This document shows, piece by piece, positions 8,060 through 19,075 of a stretch of 64,000 nt of DNA (positions within the stretch are counted from its first letter, which is position 1; each line of letters starts with the position of its first letter). The DNA comes from Pseudonocardia sp. EC080619-01. GTDB lineage: Bacteria > Actinomycetota > Actinomycetes > Mycobacteriales > Pseudonocardiaceae. The notes under the pieces were generated by a model, which searched no databases, was not told the origin of the DNA, and was given only the letters and a program-made list of their open reading frames with translations. The position numbers and the translations under genes were made by a program. Location of the stretch: assembly GCF_001420995.1 (NCBI RefSeq), contig NZ_CP012184.1, forward strand, positions 2,402,501 to 2,466,500, read 5' to 3'.

Positions 8060-8254
8060 CCACGACCGATGAGGCCATCAGGGAAACCCGCTTCCCCAGG
8101 CAGCGATTCCAGAACACCGGGGCCCTCGATGAGCGCGACCGGCCCGGCGCCGAGCCGGTGACCGGTCCCCGGTAGCGCGGCCCTGGAGGACGCGGGCAGG
8201 AGAGCGCGACCCTCGGCGCGAGCCCGGGTGACGCCCCTCGGACCGCGCGGGGGC

Positions 8255-9352
8255 TCAGAAGCGGGGGTGCTCCCCGCGGAGCTGGACCCGGGCACCGAGC
8301 TCCCCGGAGCCGGCGCCCTCGACGTCGCCGGTCCGGCCGACCTCGCCGAGGACCCAGGCCGGGACGTGCCGTGCGGTGAGCACGGCGAGGGCACGGTCGA
8401 CGTCCTCGGGGGGGAGCACCGCGACCATGCCGACGCCCATGTTGAACGTCTTCTCCATCTCGTCGCGGTCCACCCGGCCGCGGCTCTGGATCAGCTTGAA
8501 CACCGGGGCCGGGGTCCAGGAGCCGCGGTCGACGGTCGCGGCGAGCCCGTCGGGCAGGACCCGCTCGAGGTTCCGGGCCAGCCCGCCACCGGTGACGTGC
8601 GAGAACGTGCGCACACCGGTCTCGGCGGTGATCGCCAGGCAGTCCTTGGCGTAGATCCGGGTCGGGACCAGCAGCTCCTCGCCGAGCGAGTGGTCGAACT
8701 CCTCGAGCTCGCCCTCCAGCGGCAGCCGCGCGATGTCGAGCAGCACGTGGCGGGCCAGTGAGTACCCGTTCGAGTGCAGCCCCGAGGAGGCCATCGCGAC
8801 CAGCACGTCACCGGGGCGCACGCGCTCGGGGCGGAGCATCTTCTCGGCGTCGACGATGCCGACGCCGGTGGCGGACAGGTCGTACCCGCCCTCCTCCATC
8901 AGGCCCGGGTGCTCGGCGGTCTCGCCGCCCAGCAGCGCACAGCCCGCCTGCTGGCAGCCCTCGGCGATGCCCCGCACCAGCGTGGCGACCTGCTCGGGGA
9001 CCAGCTTCCCGACGGCGATGTAGTCCTGCAGGAACAGCGGCTCCGCACCGCAGACGACGAGATCGTCGACGACCATCGCGACCAGGTCCTGGCCGATGGT
9101 GTCGTGCTTGTCCATCGCCTGGGCGATCGCGACCTTGGTGCCGACGCCGTCGGTCGAGGCCGCCAGCACCGGCTCCTGGTACTTGCCGAACTTCGCCGCG
9201 AACAGCCCGGCGAAGCCGCCGATGCCGCCCATCACCTCGGGCCGGGTGGCCTTCTCCGCGAACGGGCGGAACTGCTCGACGGCCCGTTCCCCCGCGTCGA
9301 TGTCCACCCCCGCCGATGCGTAGCTGGCGGCGCCGGGCTCGGTCGAGGGCAT
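8255..9352 (-). CDS. purM: phosphoribosylformylglycinamidine cyclo-ligase (AIR synthetase)
   Basis: PurM closes FGAM to aminoimidazole ribotide using ATP, step five of purine synthesis. The 365-residue protein has the conserved YASAGVDIDAGERAVEQ start, ASTDGVGTK, the catalytic-site segment GGETAEHPG and ASSGLHSNGYSLAR, all typical of the PurM/PurL superfamily. Length is normal. The ATG at 9352 lies 50 bp downstream of purF on the same strand, so purF and purM are probably co-transcribed. Confidence 0.98.
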   Translation of the reverse strand: MPSTEPGAASYASAGVDIDAGERAVEQFRPFAEKATRPEVMGGIGGFAGLFAAKFGKYQEPVLAASTDGVGTKVAIAQAMDKHDTIGQDLVAMVVDDLVVCGAEPLFLQDYIAVGKLVPEQVATLVRGIAEGCQQAGCALLGGETAEHPGLMEEGGYDLSATGVGIVDAEKMLRPERVRPGDVLVAMASSGLHSNGYSLARHVLLDIARLPLEGELEEFDHSLGEELLVPTRIYAKDCLAITAETGVRTFSHVTGGGLARNLERVLPDGLAATVDRGSWTPAPVFKLIQSRGRVDRDEMEKTFNMGVGMVAVLPPEDVDRALAVLTARHVPAWVLGEVGRTGDVEGAGSGELGARVQLRGEHPRF

Positions 9353-9402
9353 GGGTCGGTTCTCCAGGTGCGGTGCGGTAACTCGTGGACGGTGCTGCGC
9401 GG

Positions 9403-10977
9403 TCAGGGCCGGGTCAGCGCCTCACCCGCACCGTATCCGACGGCCAGCGGGCCGGGATCCCCCGAGGCCGATCCGGAGGCCGTCGTGGCCGGGATGTCCT
9501 CCAGGAGGTGCTTGCCGAGCTGTGCCTCCTCCGGCAGCGCGATCGGGTAGTCGCCGTCGAAGCAGGCGCAGCACAGCCGGGAGCGCGGCTGCTCGGACGC
9601 GGCGACCATCTCCTCGACCGAGACGTAGCCGAGGCTGTCGGACCCGATCGAGCGCCGGACGCCCTCGGTGTCGGCACCGTTCGCGATCAGTTCGGCGCGG
9701 CTGGCGAAGTCGATGCCGTAGAAGCAGGGCCACCGCACCGGCGGCGAGGCGATCCGCACGTGGACCTCGACCGCACCCGCCTCGCGCAGCATCCGGACGA
9801 GCGCGCGCTGGGTGTTGCCGCGGACGATCGAGTCGTCGACGACGACCAGCCGCTTCCCGCGGATGACGCTGCGGAGCGGGTTCAGCTTCAGCCGGATGCC
9901 GAGCTGGCGGATCGTCTGGCTGGGCTGGATGAAGGTGCGGCCGACGTAGGCGTTCTTCACCAGGCCCTGGCCGTAGGGGATGCCGGAGCCCTGGGCGTAG
10001 CCGATCGCGGCCGGGGTGCCGGACTCCGGGACCGGGATGACCAGGTCCGCGTCGACCGGGTGCTCCTCCGCCAGCCGGCGGCCGATCTCCACCCGGGTGT
10101 CGTAGACCGAGCGGCCGGAGATGTGGGTGTCGGGGCGGGCCAGGTAGACGTACTCGAACACGCAGCCCTTGGGCTCCGGCGCGGCGAAGCGCTGGCTCCG
10201 GATGCCGTCGGCGTCGATCGCGATGAGCTCGCCGGGCTCGACCTCGCGGACGAACGAGGCACCGACGATGTCCAGCGCCGCGGTCTCCGAGGCGACGACC
10301 CAGCCGCGCTCGAGGCGCCCCAGCACGAGCGGGCGCACACCGTGCGTGTCCCGGGCCGCGTACAGCGTGTTCTCGTCGGCGAAGGCCATCGAGAACGCGC
10401 CGCGCAGCCGCGGGAACAGCCGCATCGCCGCCTCGTAGACACCGAGATCGGCGGCGCCGGCCGCGAGGAGCTCGGTCACGAGGTCGGAGTCGGTGGTCGC
10501 GCGCAACCCGGACCGGTTGCGGTTCTCCAGCCGGGCGACGTCGTCCCGCAGCTCGGCGGTGTTGACCAGGTTGCCGTTGTGCCCGAGCGCCAGGCCGGAG
10601 CCGGTCGCGGTCGTCCGGAACGTCGGCTGGGCGTTCTCCCAGGTCGTCGCGCCGGTGGTCGAGTAGCGGCAGTGCCCCACGGCGAGGTGCCCGCGGAGCG
10701 AGGACAGGGTCTGCTCGTCGAACACCTGGCTGACCAGGCCGAGATCCTTGAACACGACCATCCGCTGGCCGTCGGACACGGCGATGCCCGCGGCCTCCTG
10801 GCCGCGGTGCTGCAGCGCGTAGAGGCCGTAGTAGGACATCTTCGCGACGTCCTCACCCGGCGCCCAGACGCCGAACACCCCGCACTCCTCGCGGGGACCG
10901 GTCTCGTCGGGCTCGGGTTCGGCGGCGGACGGTGTGGTGGGGGCAGGGCTGACGTGCTCGTTCCGGGCGGAACTCAA
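9403..10977 (-). CDS. purF: amidophosphoribosyltransferase
   Basis: PurF makes phosphoribosylamine from PRPP and glutamine, the committed purine step. A 31-residue propeptide precedes the catalytic Cys (EE/CGVFG), as in the Bacillus-type enzyme matured by cleavage. The glutaminase domain (YALQHRGQEAAGIAV) is followed by the PRPP loop VVVDDSIVRGNT and C-terminal cysteines (CFYG, CCACFDGDYP) expected for a 4Fe-4S cluster. The start is TTG at 10977, supported by GAGGAG (reverse complement of 10985-10990) at 7 bases; no other start precedes the catalytic Cys. 524 residues, normal. Confidence 0.97.
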   Translation of the reverse strand: MSSARNEHVSPAPTTPSAAEPEPDETGPREECGVFGVWAPGEDVAKMSYYGLYALQHRGQEAAGIAVSDGQRMVVFKDLGLVSQVFDEQTLSSLRGHLAVGHCRYSTTGATTWENAQPTFRTTATGSGLALGHNGNLVNTAELRDDVARLENRNRSGLRATTDSDLVTELLAAGAADLGVYEAAMRLFPRLRGAFSMAFADENTLYAARDTHGVRPLVLGRLERGWVVASETAALDIVGASFVREVEPGELIAIDADGIRSQRFAAPEPKGCVFEYVYLARPDTHISGRSVYDTRVEIGRRLAEEHPVDADLVIPVPESGTPAAIGYAQGSGIPYGQGLVKNAYVGRTFIQPSQTIRQLGIRLKLNPLRSVIRGKRLVVVDDSIVRGNTQRALVRMLREAGAVEVHVRIASPPVRWPCFYGIDFASRAELIANGADTEGVRRSIGSDSLGYVSVEEMVAASEQPRSRLCCACFDGDYPIALPEEAQLGKHLLEDIPATTASGSASGDPGPLAVGYGAGEALTRP

Positions 10978-11111
10978 CGCGGCGCTCCTCGGCTGGCGTA
11001 CCGGACCAAGCGTTGATCGTACGCGCGCAACACGGCGTTCACCCAGGTCCGGGGACGGGCGTCACGTCGGTTGCGCTGTGCACCCGCCCGACCACGGGAT
11101 CGGGCCCCGGA

Positions 11112-11444
11112 TCACCGGAGCGGCAGCAGGTCCGCGACCTCGCCGGCCCGCGATCCCGAGGCGCTGACCGCCCCGGACGCGACGGCGTCGTCCCAGCTCA
11201 GCCGCCCGACGGCGAGCGCGATCCAGGTGCGCGGATCGGTCTCGACGACGTTCGGCGGGGTGCCCCGGGTGTGCCGGGGCCCCTCGATGCACTGCACCGC
11301 GCCGAACGGCGGCACCCGCATCTCGACACTGTGGCCGGGTGCGCGGTGCGCCAGCTCCTCCAGGGATGCCTTCACCGCCGCCTTGCGGACGGCGCGATCG
11401 GGTTCGGGGCCGCCGTCCAGCCAGTCGTCGAGGACGTCGCCCAT
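11112..11444 (-). CDS. sterol carrier family protein
   Basis: The 110-residue product (start MGDVLDDWLDGG at 11444) has the short SCP2-like pattern SVEMRVPPFGAVQCIEGP plus WIALAVGRLSWDDAVASGAV, matching the small sterol-carrier-like family that sits between purL and purF in many actinobacteria (Rv0807 in M. tuberculosis). These proteins probably hold a hydrophobic ligand; a purine role is unproven. It starts 7 bp after purL's stop. The frame is open further upstream inside purL but the residues there are a shadow. Confidence 0.85.
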   Translation of the reverse strand: MGDVLDDWLDGGPEPDRAVRKAAVKASLEELAHRAPGHSVEMRVPPFGAVQCIEGPRHTRGTPPNVVETDPRTWIALAVGRLSWDDAVASGAVSASGSRAGEVADLLPLR

Positions 11445-11451
11445 CGGGGCC

Positions 11452-13752
<2,301 letters not shown>

Positions 13753-13809
13753 GGCGCCAGGGTAGACGCCCCGGCGCCGTGATCCGCGGGGCCTGGGACG
13801 GGACTCACC

Positions 13810-13832
13810 GGGCCGCAGGCCGCATGCGGCCC
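13810..13832 (-). terminator. stem-loop in the purQ-purL junction (attenuator or partial terminator)
   Basis: GGGCCGC (13810-13816) and GCGGCCC (13826-13832) form a 7-bp stem; alternatively GGCCGCATGCGGCC (13818-13831) is a perfect 14-bp palindrome. The two folds exclude each other. It lies 5 bp after purQ's stop, inside the apparent purSQL operon. Confidence 0.4.
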
Positions 13833-13836
13833 TCCG

Positions 13837-14508
13837 TCAGGCGGTGACCTGCGCGAGCACGGAGGTGAACAGACCCAGACCGTCGGACGACGGGCCGGTC
13901 AGGTCACTCGTCGCGTGCTCCGGGTGCGGCATCAGGCCGACGACGTTCCCGGCCGCGTTGGTGATGCCGGCGATGTCGCGGGTCGAACCGTTCGGGGCGC
14001 CGTCGCGGTAGCGGAACACCACCCGGCCCTCGCCCTCCAGCTCGTCGAGGGTCGCGGCGTCGGCGACGTAGCGGCCCTCCTGCGACTTCAGCGGGATCGT
14101 CAGCGCGTCACCCGCGGTGTAGTCGCTGGTCCAGGCCGTCCGGTCGTTCTCCACGGTCAGCACGAGGTCGCGGCACAGGAAGTGCATGCCGGCGTTCGCG
14201 ACCAGTGCCCCGGGGAGCAGGTGCGCCTCGCACAGGATCTGGAAGCCGTTGCAGATGCCGAGCACCGGCAGGCCCCGCCCGGCGGCGTCGACGACCTCGC
14301 GCATGATCGGCGCCAGCGACGCGATCGCACCGGCCCGGAGGTAGTCGCCGTAGGAGAACCCGCCCGGCACGACGACGGCGTCCACACCCTGCAGGTCGTG
14401 GTCGCCGTGCCACAGCGGGACGGCCTCGGCGCCGGCGCGGCGGACGGCACGGGCGGCGTCGACGTCGTCGAGGGTCCCCGGGAAGGTGATGACACCGACC
14501 CTGCTCAC
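13837..14508 (-). CDS. purQ: phosphoribosylformylglycinamidine synthase, glutaminase subunit
   Basis: PurQ releases ammonia from glutamine for PurL. The class I amidotransferase triad is visible: nucleophile Cys in GICNGFQIL, and His-Glu in LMPHPEHA. Start is GTG 14508, four bases overlapping the purS stop (GTGA), so translation is coupled. 223 residues, the usual length. Confidence 0.97.
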   Translation of the reverse strand: MSRVGVITFPGTLDDVDAARAVRRAGAEAVPLWHGDHDLQGVDAVVVPGGFSYGDYLRAGAIASLAPIMREVVDAAGRGLPVLGICNGFQILCEAHLLPGALVANAGMHFLCRDLVLTVENDRTAWTSDYTAGDALTIPLKSQEGRYVADAATLDELEGEGRVVFRYRDGAPNGSTRDIAGITNAAGNVVGLMPHPEHATSDLTGPSSDGLGLFTSVLAQVTA

Positions 14509-14738
14509 AGCCGGGTCACCGTCCAGTCCTCGATCACCGGGTTCGCCAGCAGCGAGCCGGCGAGACGGTGCAGGGTCTCGTCGTCGATCGCGTCGTCGAC
14601 CTCGAGCTCGAAGTGCTTCCCCTGCCGCACGCCGCTCACGCCGGACACCCCGATCCGGCCGAGCGCCCGGGTCACGGCCTGACCCTGCACGTCGAGGATC
14701 TCGGGCTTGGGCATCACGTCCACCACCACTCTGGCCAC
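14505..14738 (-). CDS. purS: phosphoribosylformylglycinamidine synthase, PurS subunit
   Basis: The 77-residue product ([29 protein letters not shown]) is a complete PurS, the small dimer that bridges PurQ and PurL. GTG start at 14738. It is the first gene of the purSQL unit; the 62-bp gap to the divergent gene at 14801 must hold both promoters, though no clear boxes stand out. Confidence 0.96.
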   Translation of the reverse strand: MARVVVDVMPKPEILDVQGQAVTRALGRIGVSGVSGVRQGKHFELEVDDAIDDETLHRLAGSLLANPVIEDWTVTRL

Positions 14739-14800
14739 GCGCTCACCCTACGGCGAACAGGGGTGACGGCTCGACGTGCCTGCCCTCACCATCGGGCGGC

Positions 14801-15811
14801 ATGCGCATCCTGGTGCTCGGCGGATCGGTCTTCCTCTCCCGCGCGGTCGCGGGGGCGGCGCTCTCCGCCGGGCACGACGTGACCTGTGTGTCGCGTGGCG
14901 TCTCCGGCGCGCCGCCGCACGGTGCGACGGTGCTGCGGGCCGACCGCTCGACGCCCGGGGCGCTGACCGCGGCGCTGGCCGGCACCTCGTTCGACGCGGT
15001 CGTCGACGTCGCGACGATGTCCGCACCGTGGGTCCGGGAGGCGCTCGACGCCGTCGGTGACCGGGCGGGGCACTGGACGTTCGTCTCGTCGCTCAACGCC
15101 TACGCCGACCTGTCGCTGCGCGGCGGGACCGTCGGCCAGGCCACGCTGCCGCCCCTGCACACCGGACCCGATCCCGCGGTGCAGCTGTCCGACCCGGACG
15201 TCTACGGCTCGGCCAAGGTCGGCAGCGAGCACGCGGTGCGCAGCCGGCTGGGTGACCGGGCCCTGATCGTGCGCGGCGGGCTGATGTGCGGGCCCGGCGA
15301 CGTCCTGGACCGGTTCGGGTACTGGGCGAACCGGTTCGCCCGCGGCGGGCGGGTGGTGGTGCCGGACGCGCCGGGACACCCGATGCAGATCGTCGACGTC
15401 CGTGATCTCGCCGCGTGGATCGTCCGCTGCGCCGCGGACGGGACCGCCGGGACGTACGACGGCACCGGACCGCGCTCGACCCTCGCCCGGGTGCTGGAGG
15501 AGGTCGCCGGCGCCGTCGGGGCGGCGGACCTCGACCTGGTCCCGGTGCCGGTCGAGACCCTGCAGTCCGAGGACGTCGCGATCTGGGCCGGCCCCCGCTC
15601 GCTGCCGCTGTGGCTGCCGGAGACGCACTGGGGCCTGGCCGACCGCGACGTCACCGACACCCTCGGCGCGGGGCTGACGGTGCGACCGGTCTCCGGGACG
15701 GCCGTCGCCGCGCTGGAGCGGGAGCACGACCTGGGCCCGGACCGGGCGCGGCTCGCGGGCCTGACCGCGGACGAGGAGGAGAGGGTGCTGCGGGCGCACA
15801 CGACCGGCTGA
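14801..15811 (+). CDS. NAD-dependent epimerase/dehydratase-like (extended SDR)
   Basis: ATG 14801 begins MRILVLGGSVFLSRAVAGAA, a Rossmann nucleotide-binding start in which the usual GGTxFxGR is GGSVFLSR. The 336-residue protein contains the typical FVSSLNAYAD strand and a VYGSAKVGSEHAV segment with Tyr-x3-Lys-like spacing (YGSAK). Substrate is unknown; relatives are often annotated as reductases or sugar-nucleotide epimerases. Divergent from purS, with no partner gene that reveals its role. Confidence 0.8.
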   Translation: MRILVLGGSVFLSRAVAGAALSAGHDVTCVSRGVSGAPPHGATVLRADRSTPGALTAALAGTSFDAVVDVATMSAPWVREALDAVGDRAGHWTFVSSLNAYADLSLRGGTVGQATLPPLHTGPDPAVQLSDPDVYGSAKVGSEHAVRSRLGDRALIVRGGLMCGPGDVLDRFGYWANRFARGGRVVVPDAPGHPMQIVDVRDLAAWIVRCAADGTAGTYDGTGPRSTLARVLEEVAGAVGAADLDLVPVPVETLQSEDVAIWAGPRSLPLWLPETHWGLADRDVTDTLGAGLTVRPVSGTAVAALEREHDLGPDRARLAGLTADEEERVLRAHTTG

Positions 15812-15892
15812 GACGTGCCGCGGGACCGGCGTGAGCGACGCGCGGGGCTCACCCGCCCGGACGAACCCCGCCGGACCGGGGATGCTGGACGC

Positions 15893-16534
15893 ATGCACCT
15901 GACGCACTACGGCCACGCCTGCGTCCTGGTCGACACCGGAACCGCCCGGCTGCTCTTCGACCCGGGCGCGTTCTCCTCCGGCTTCGAGTCCCTCGACGGC
16001 CTCGACGCGATCCTCGTGACCCACCAGCACTTCGACCACGTCGTGCCCGAGACGCTGCAGGCACTGCTGCGGGCGAACCCGGACGCCGCCCTGGTCACCG
16101 ACGGCCAGACCGCCGGCCAGCTGGACGGCGTCGACGCCCGCACCGTCGCCCCGGGTGACCGGCTCACCGTCGGTGGGGCGGAGATCTCCGTCGTCGGGTC
16201 CGGCGACCACGCGGTGCTCCACCCGGACATCCCGGTGATCGCCAACAACGGCTACCTCGTCACCGCCGACGGCGACACCCTGCTGCACCCCGGTGACGCC
16301 TACGTCCCGCCCGGGATCGACGACCTGCAGACCCTGCTGCTGCCGACCGGCGCGCCCTGGCTGAAGATCTCGGAGGCCGTCGACTACCTGCGGTCGGTGG
16401 CGCCGCGGACGGCCGTCCCGATCCACGAGCAGACGCTGGCGAACCCGGCGCTGCACCACGGGTTCTTCGAGAACCTCGGGCCGGAGGGGACGACCCTCCT
16501 CGTCCCGGACCGCGAGCAGACGGTCGGCCTCTGA
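15893..16534 (+). CDS. MBL-fold metal-dependent hydrolase
   Basis: This 213-residue UlaG/YtnP-like beta-lactamase-fold protein starts MHLTHYGHACVLVDTG and has the metal motif THQHFDHV (HxHxDH) at about residues 44-51, with later HPGD and PIHEQ histidines. Two metals are expected. ATG 15893 is the first start in frame before the domain. It overlaps the next gene by one base (TGATG), so the two are co-translated. Substrate cannot be read from sequence. Confidence 0.88.
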   Translation: MHLTHYGHACVLVDTGTARLLFDPGAFSSGFESLDGLDAILVTHQHFDHVVPETLQALLRANPDAALVTDGQTAGQLDGVDARTVAPGDRLTVGGAEISVVGSGDHAVLHPDIPVIANNGYLVTADGDTLLHPGDAYVPPGIDDLQTLLLPTGAPWLKISEAVDYLRSVAPRTAVPIHEQTLANPALHHGFFENLGPEGTTLLVPDREQTVGL

Positions 16535-16914
16535 TGGCGATGACCTGGGAGCGGGTCGTGGTGGACGCCCGTGACCCGGTACGCCTCGGGCGCTGGTGGG
16601 CCGAGGCACTGGACTGGGTGGTGGTGAACCACTCCCCGCAGGAGTTCGAGATCCGGCCGGCCGTCGGCGGCGCCCCCGGCATGACCTTCGTGTCGGTCCC
16701 GGAGGGGAAGCGGACGAAGAACCGGATGCACATCGACCTGCGCCCGGACGGCGTGCGCGACTCGGAGGTCGCCCGCCTGCAGATGCTGGGCGCGACCCGG
16801 GTGAACGTCGGGCAGCACAGCGCGGGGGCGAAGCCGGGCGACGAGCCCTGGACGGTCCTCGCGGATCCCGAGGGCAACGAGTTCTGCGTGCTGGGCATGC
16901 CCCGCACGGTCTGA
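16534..16914 (+). CDS. VOC (glyoxalase-like) family protein
   Basis: The 126-residue product has one glyoxalase/bleomycin-resistance-type unit: WERVVVDARDPVRLGRWWAE at the N-terminus, NRMHIDLRP in the middle, and LADPEGNEFCVLG at the end, the usual metal-binding Glu region. It probably acts as a dimer on a small hydrophobic or thiol-conjugated substrate; specificity is unknown. Coupled to the MBL hydrolase by a one-base overlap. Confidence 0.87.
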   Translation: MAMTWERVVVDARDPVRLGRWWAEALDWVVVNHSPQEFEIRPAVGGAPGMTFVSVPEGKRTKNRMHIDLRPDGVRDSEVARLQMLGATRVNVGQHSAGAKPGDEPWTVLADPEGNEFCVLGMPRTV

Positions 16915-16923
16915 CGGAACGGG

Positions 16924-16977
16924 CCTGTCCACAGGCGGCACCGGTTGTCCACAGGGGAACACACACTGTGGACAACC
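16924..16977. promoter_or_regulatory. inverted pair of actinobacterial DnaA-box sequences
   Basis: GGTTGTCCACAG (16943-16954) and CTGTGGACAACC (16966-16977) are perfect 12-bp inverted arms around an 11-base loop; each holds TTGTCCACA, the DnaA-box consensus of high-GC actinobacteria. An imperfect third copy, CCTGTCCACAGG, lies at 16924-16935. The site sits between two convergent genes, so a bidirectional terminator is the other reading. Confidence 0.55.
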
Positions 16978-17002
16978 GAGCCCTGTCGCCAGGTGGTCGG
17001 GG

Positions 17003-17761
17003 TCAGGCGGCGGGGAGCGCCGCCGTGCAGAGGCCACGGTGCACCGACGGCGTCGCGCCGGCCGCCCGGGCCGCGTCGATCGCCGCGAGGGCCGTCGCGG
17101 CCCGGTTCTCCTTGCGCAGGTCCTTGGCACGCAACGCGATCCGCACGATCCCGCCGCGCCGCGCGGTGCGGACGGCCTGCTGCTCCAGCGCCCGGCCGCG
17201 GCGCCGGTCACCGGCCGTGGGCTCCCGGAGCCACGGCTCGGAGCTGCGGAAGGTGAGCACCTTGGCCCGCAGGACCTCGCCCCCGGGCACCCGCAGCGAG
17301 GTCTCGTCCGTGCACAGGGCGAACCCGAGATCCGCGAGCGCCTCGAGGGTGCCGGTGGACGCGGCCCAGCGCGGCGGGGCGAACCCGTCGGTGGACAGTC
17401 CGGTCGCGGCGAGGATCCGGCGGGCGCCGGTGATCCGCAGCGCGGCCTCGTGCCGCGGCAGCGCGCCGAACTCGGTGCGCCGGCCGATCCGCGGTACGGC
17501 GCCGTTCTGCCAGGCGCCGACCGGGTCGGCGGTGTGGTCGTAGCCGTGGAGCAGCAGGTCGTCGCCGGCGCGGACCCGGCCCGCGATCCAGCGCACGAGA
17601 TCGTCGCCGCGGCGCAGCGCACCGTCCGGGCCCTTCGGCTGCACCAGATGGGTCAGCGGCACCCCGAGACGGTCCAGCTCGGCGGCGAAGGCGGCGGCGC
17701 GGGCCCGGTCGGCGTCGTCGCCGTCGGTCAGGCCGGACAGCGACACCAGCAGCGTGCTCAT
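17003..17761 (-). CDS. DUF2334 polysaccharide-deacetylase-like protein
   Basis: I start at ATG 17761 (MSTLLVSLSGLTDGDD). The 252-residue protein has a deacetylase-like order of motifs: LLVSLSG strand, LLHGYDHT in place of the usual HGYxH metal loop, GFAPPRWAAS and a C-terminal barrel strand (VRIALRAKD). It therefore fits the DUF2334 branch of NodB-like deacetylases, cytosolic because no signal peptide is seen. Substrate unknown. It follows the tetritol operon by 88 bp on the same strand but does not look like part of the pathway. Confidence 0.8.
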   Translation of the reverse strand: MSTLLVSLSGLTDGDDADRARAAAFAAELDRLGVPLTHLVQPKGPDGALRRGDDLVRWIAGRVRAGDDLLLHGYDHTADPVGAWQNGAVPRIGRRTEFGALPRHEAALRITGARRILAATGLSTDGFAPPRWAASTGTLEALADLGFALCTDETSLRVPGGEVLRAKVLTFRSSEPWLREPTAGDRRRGRALEQQAVRTARRGGIVRIALRAKDLRKENRAATALAAIDAARAAGATPSVHRGLCTAALPAA

Positions 17762-17849
17762 GGCCCCATGGGACCGGACCGACGTGAACCGCACGTGAGG
17801 AGCGGCGGTCGCCGGGACGACGAGCAGCGCAGCGCTTCGCGCCGCCCGA

Positions 17850-18569
17850 TCAGCGGGCGGTGAAGCCGCCGTCGACCTTGAGCTCGGCCCCGTTCACCAT
17901 CGCCGCCTCGGCGGAGGCCAGGTAGACGACGGCCGCCGCGATCTCGGACGGCTCGGCGAACCGCCGCGCCGGGATCTCCGCCCGGTGCGCCTCGCCGGCC
18001 GGGTTGTCCCAGGCCTTCCGGCCCAGGTCGGTGAGGACGACGGTCGGTGAGACCGCGTTGACCGTCACCCCGTGCGGCCCCCACTCGACGGCGAGGGTGC
18101 GGGTGAGCCCGTTGATCCCGGCCTTCGACGCGCAGTACGCCGCGTGCATCTCCAGGCCGCTGCTCGCGGCCTGCGAGGCCAGGTTGACGATGCGGCCGTA
18201 CCCGCGCCCGACCATGACCCGCCCGGCGGCCTGCGCCATCAGCCAGGACCCGGTGAGGTTGACGTCGAGGGTCTTCCGCCAGGCGTCGATCCCCAGCTCC
18301 AGCGCCGGTTCCAGCAGCGCGATGCCGGCCGAGTTGACCAGTACGTCGACCGTGCCGTGCCGGTCGACGACCTCGGCCACGCAGGCGTCGACGGCGGCCG
18401 GGTCGGCGACGTCGACCCGGTGGGTCGAGGCGCACGCGTCGCCGGTGATCCCGCCGAGGTCCGCGCCGGCGACGACGGCGCCCTGGGCGGCCAGCGCCCG
18501 GGCGACGTCCGCGCCGATGCCGGACGCCGCCCCCGTCACCAACGCGACGCGGCCGGTGAGGTCGAACAT
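17850..18569 (-). CDS. dthD: SDR dehydrogenase of the tetritol operon (D-threitol dehydrogenase-like)
   Basis: A classical 239-residue SDR: TGAASGIG cofactor motif at residues 13-20, an aspartate at the end of beta-2 (GADLGG) indicating NAD, VNSAG, and the catalytic YCASK. In Mycobacterium smegmatis an SDR (DthD) oxidises D-threitol to D-erythrulose beside the same kinase and isomerase genes; that role is inferred here from context, not from residues. Its ATG shares one base with the isomerase stop, so it is the last gene of the operon. Confidence 0.78.
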   Translation of the reverse strand: MFDLTGRVALVTGAASGIGADVARALAAQGAVVAGADLGGITGDACASTHRVDVADPAAVDACVAEVVDRHGTVDVLVNSAGIALLEPALELGIDAWRKTLDVNLTGSWLMAQAAGRVMVGRGYGRIVNLASQAASSGLEMHAAYCASKAGINGLTRTLAVEWGPHGVTVNAVSPTVVLTDLGRKAWDNPAGEAHRAEIPARRFAEPSEIAAAVVYLASAEAAMVNGAELKVDGGFTAR

Positions 18570-19075
18570 CAGCAGTCCGTCCCGACCGCGCCCGCCTCGG
18601 CGAGCCGGTCGCCGTCACGGCGGTCGTAGTCGTTCAGCGCGGCGACCTTCTCGGCGGACGCCGACTGCGGGTCGAAGCGGTGCTCCAGCCACTCGGCCGC
18701 CAGCTTGCGGGCCAGCTCGATCCCGACGACGCGCTGGCCGAAGCACAGCACCTGGGCGTCGTTGGACTTCACCGAACGCTCCACCGAGAAGGTGTCGTGC
18801 GCGGTGACGGCACGGATGCCCGGGACCTTGTTCGCCGAGATCGCGACGCCGAGCCCGGTGCCGCAGACCAGCAGCGCCCGGTCCGCCTCGCCGTCGGCGA
18901 CCTTGCGGGCCGCGGCGACGCCGATGTGCGGGTACGCGGTGTGGCCGTCCTGCGCGACGCCGACGTCGATCACCTCGGCGACCCGGTCGTCGGCCTGCAG
19001 GTCGGCCTTGAGGGTCTCCTTGTAGTCGAAACCGGCGTCGTCGGCGCCGACCACGATGCGCAGCTTCTCGCTCAC
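18569..19075 (-). CDS. derI: RpiB/LacAB-family isomerase, probable D-erythrulose 4-phosphate isomerase
   Basis: The 168-residue protein has the RpiB fold signatures [31 protein letters not shown] with the catalytic Cys, and [10 protein letters not shown]. The GADDAG start and the long C-terminus ([14 protein letters not shown]) are like the mycobacterial DerI rather than ribose 5-phosphate isomerase B. DerI turns D-erythrulose 4-phosphate into D-erythrose 4-phosphate, which enters the pentose phosphate pathway. GTG start at 19075 overlaps the kinase stop by four bases. Confidence 0.85.
   Translation of the reverse strand: MSEKLRIVVGADDAGFDYKETLKADLQADDRVAEVIDVGVAQDGHTAYPHIGVAAARKVADGEADRALLVCGTGLGVAISANKVPGIRAVTAHDTFSVERSVKSNDAQVLCFGQRVVGIELARKLAAEWLEHRFDPQSASAEKVAALNDYDRRDGDRLAEAGAVGTDC

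Noticed and set aside
8090..8107. A shared CCCCAGGCAGCGAT also found near 49524
   Set aside because: Fourteen bases in common between two non-coding stretches of GC-rich DNA, with different flanks and no other copies noticed; likely chance.
8060..8254. A short gene between the Nudix gene and purM
   Set aside because: Frames open here lack ribosome sites and recognisable residues, and extend only as continuations of neighbouring shadows.
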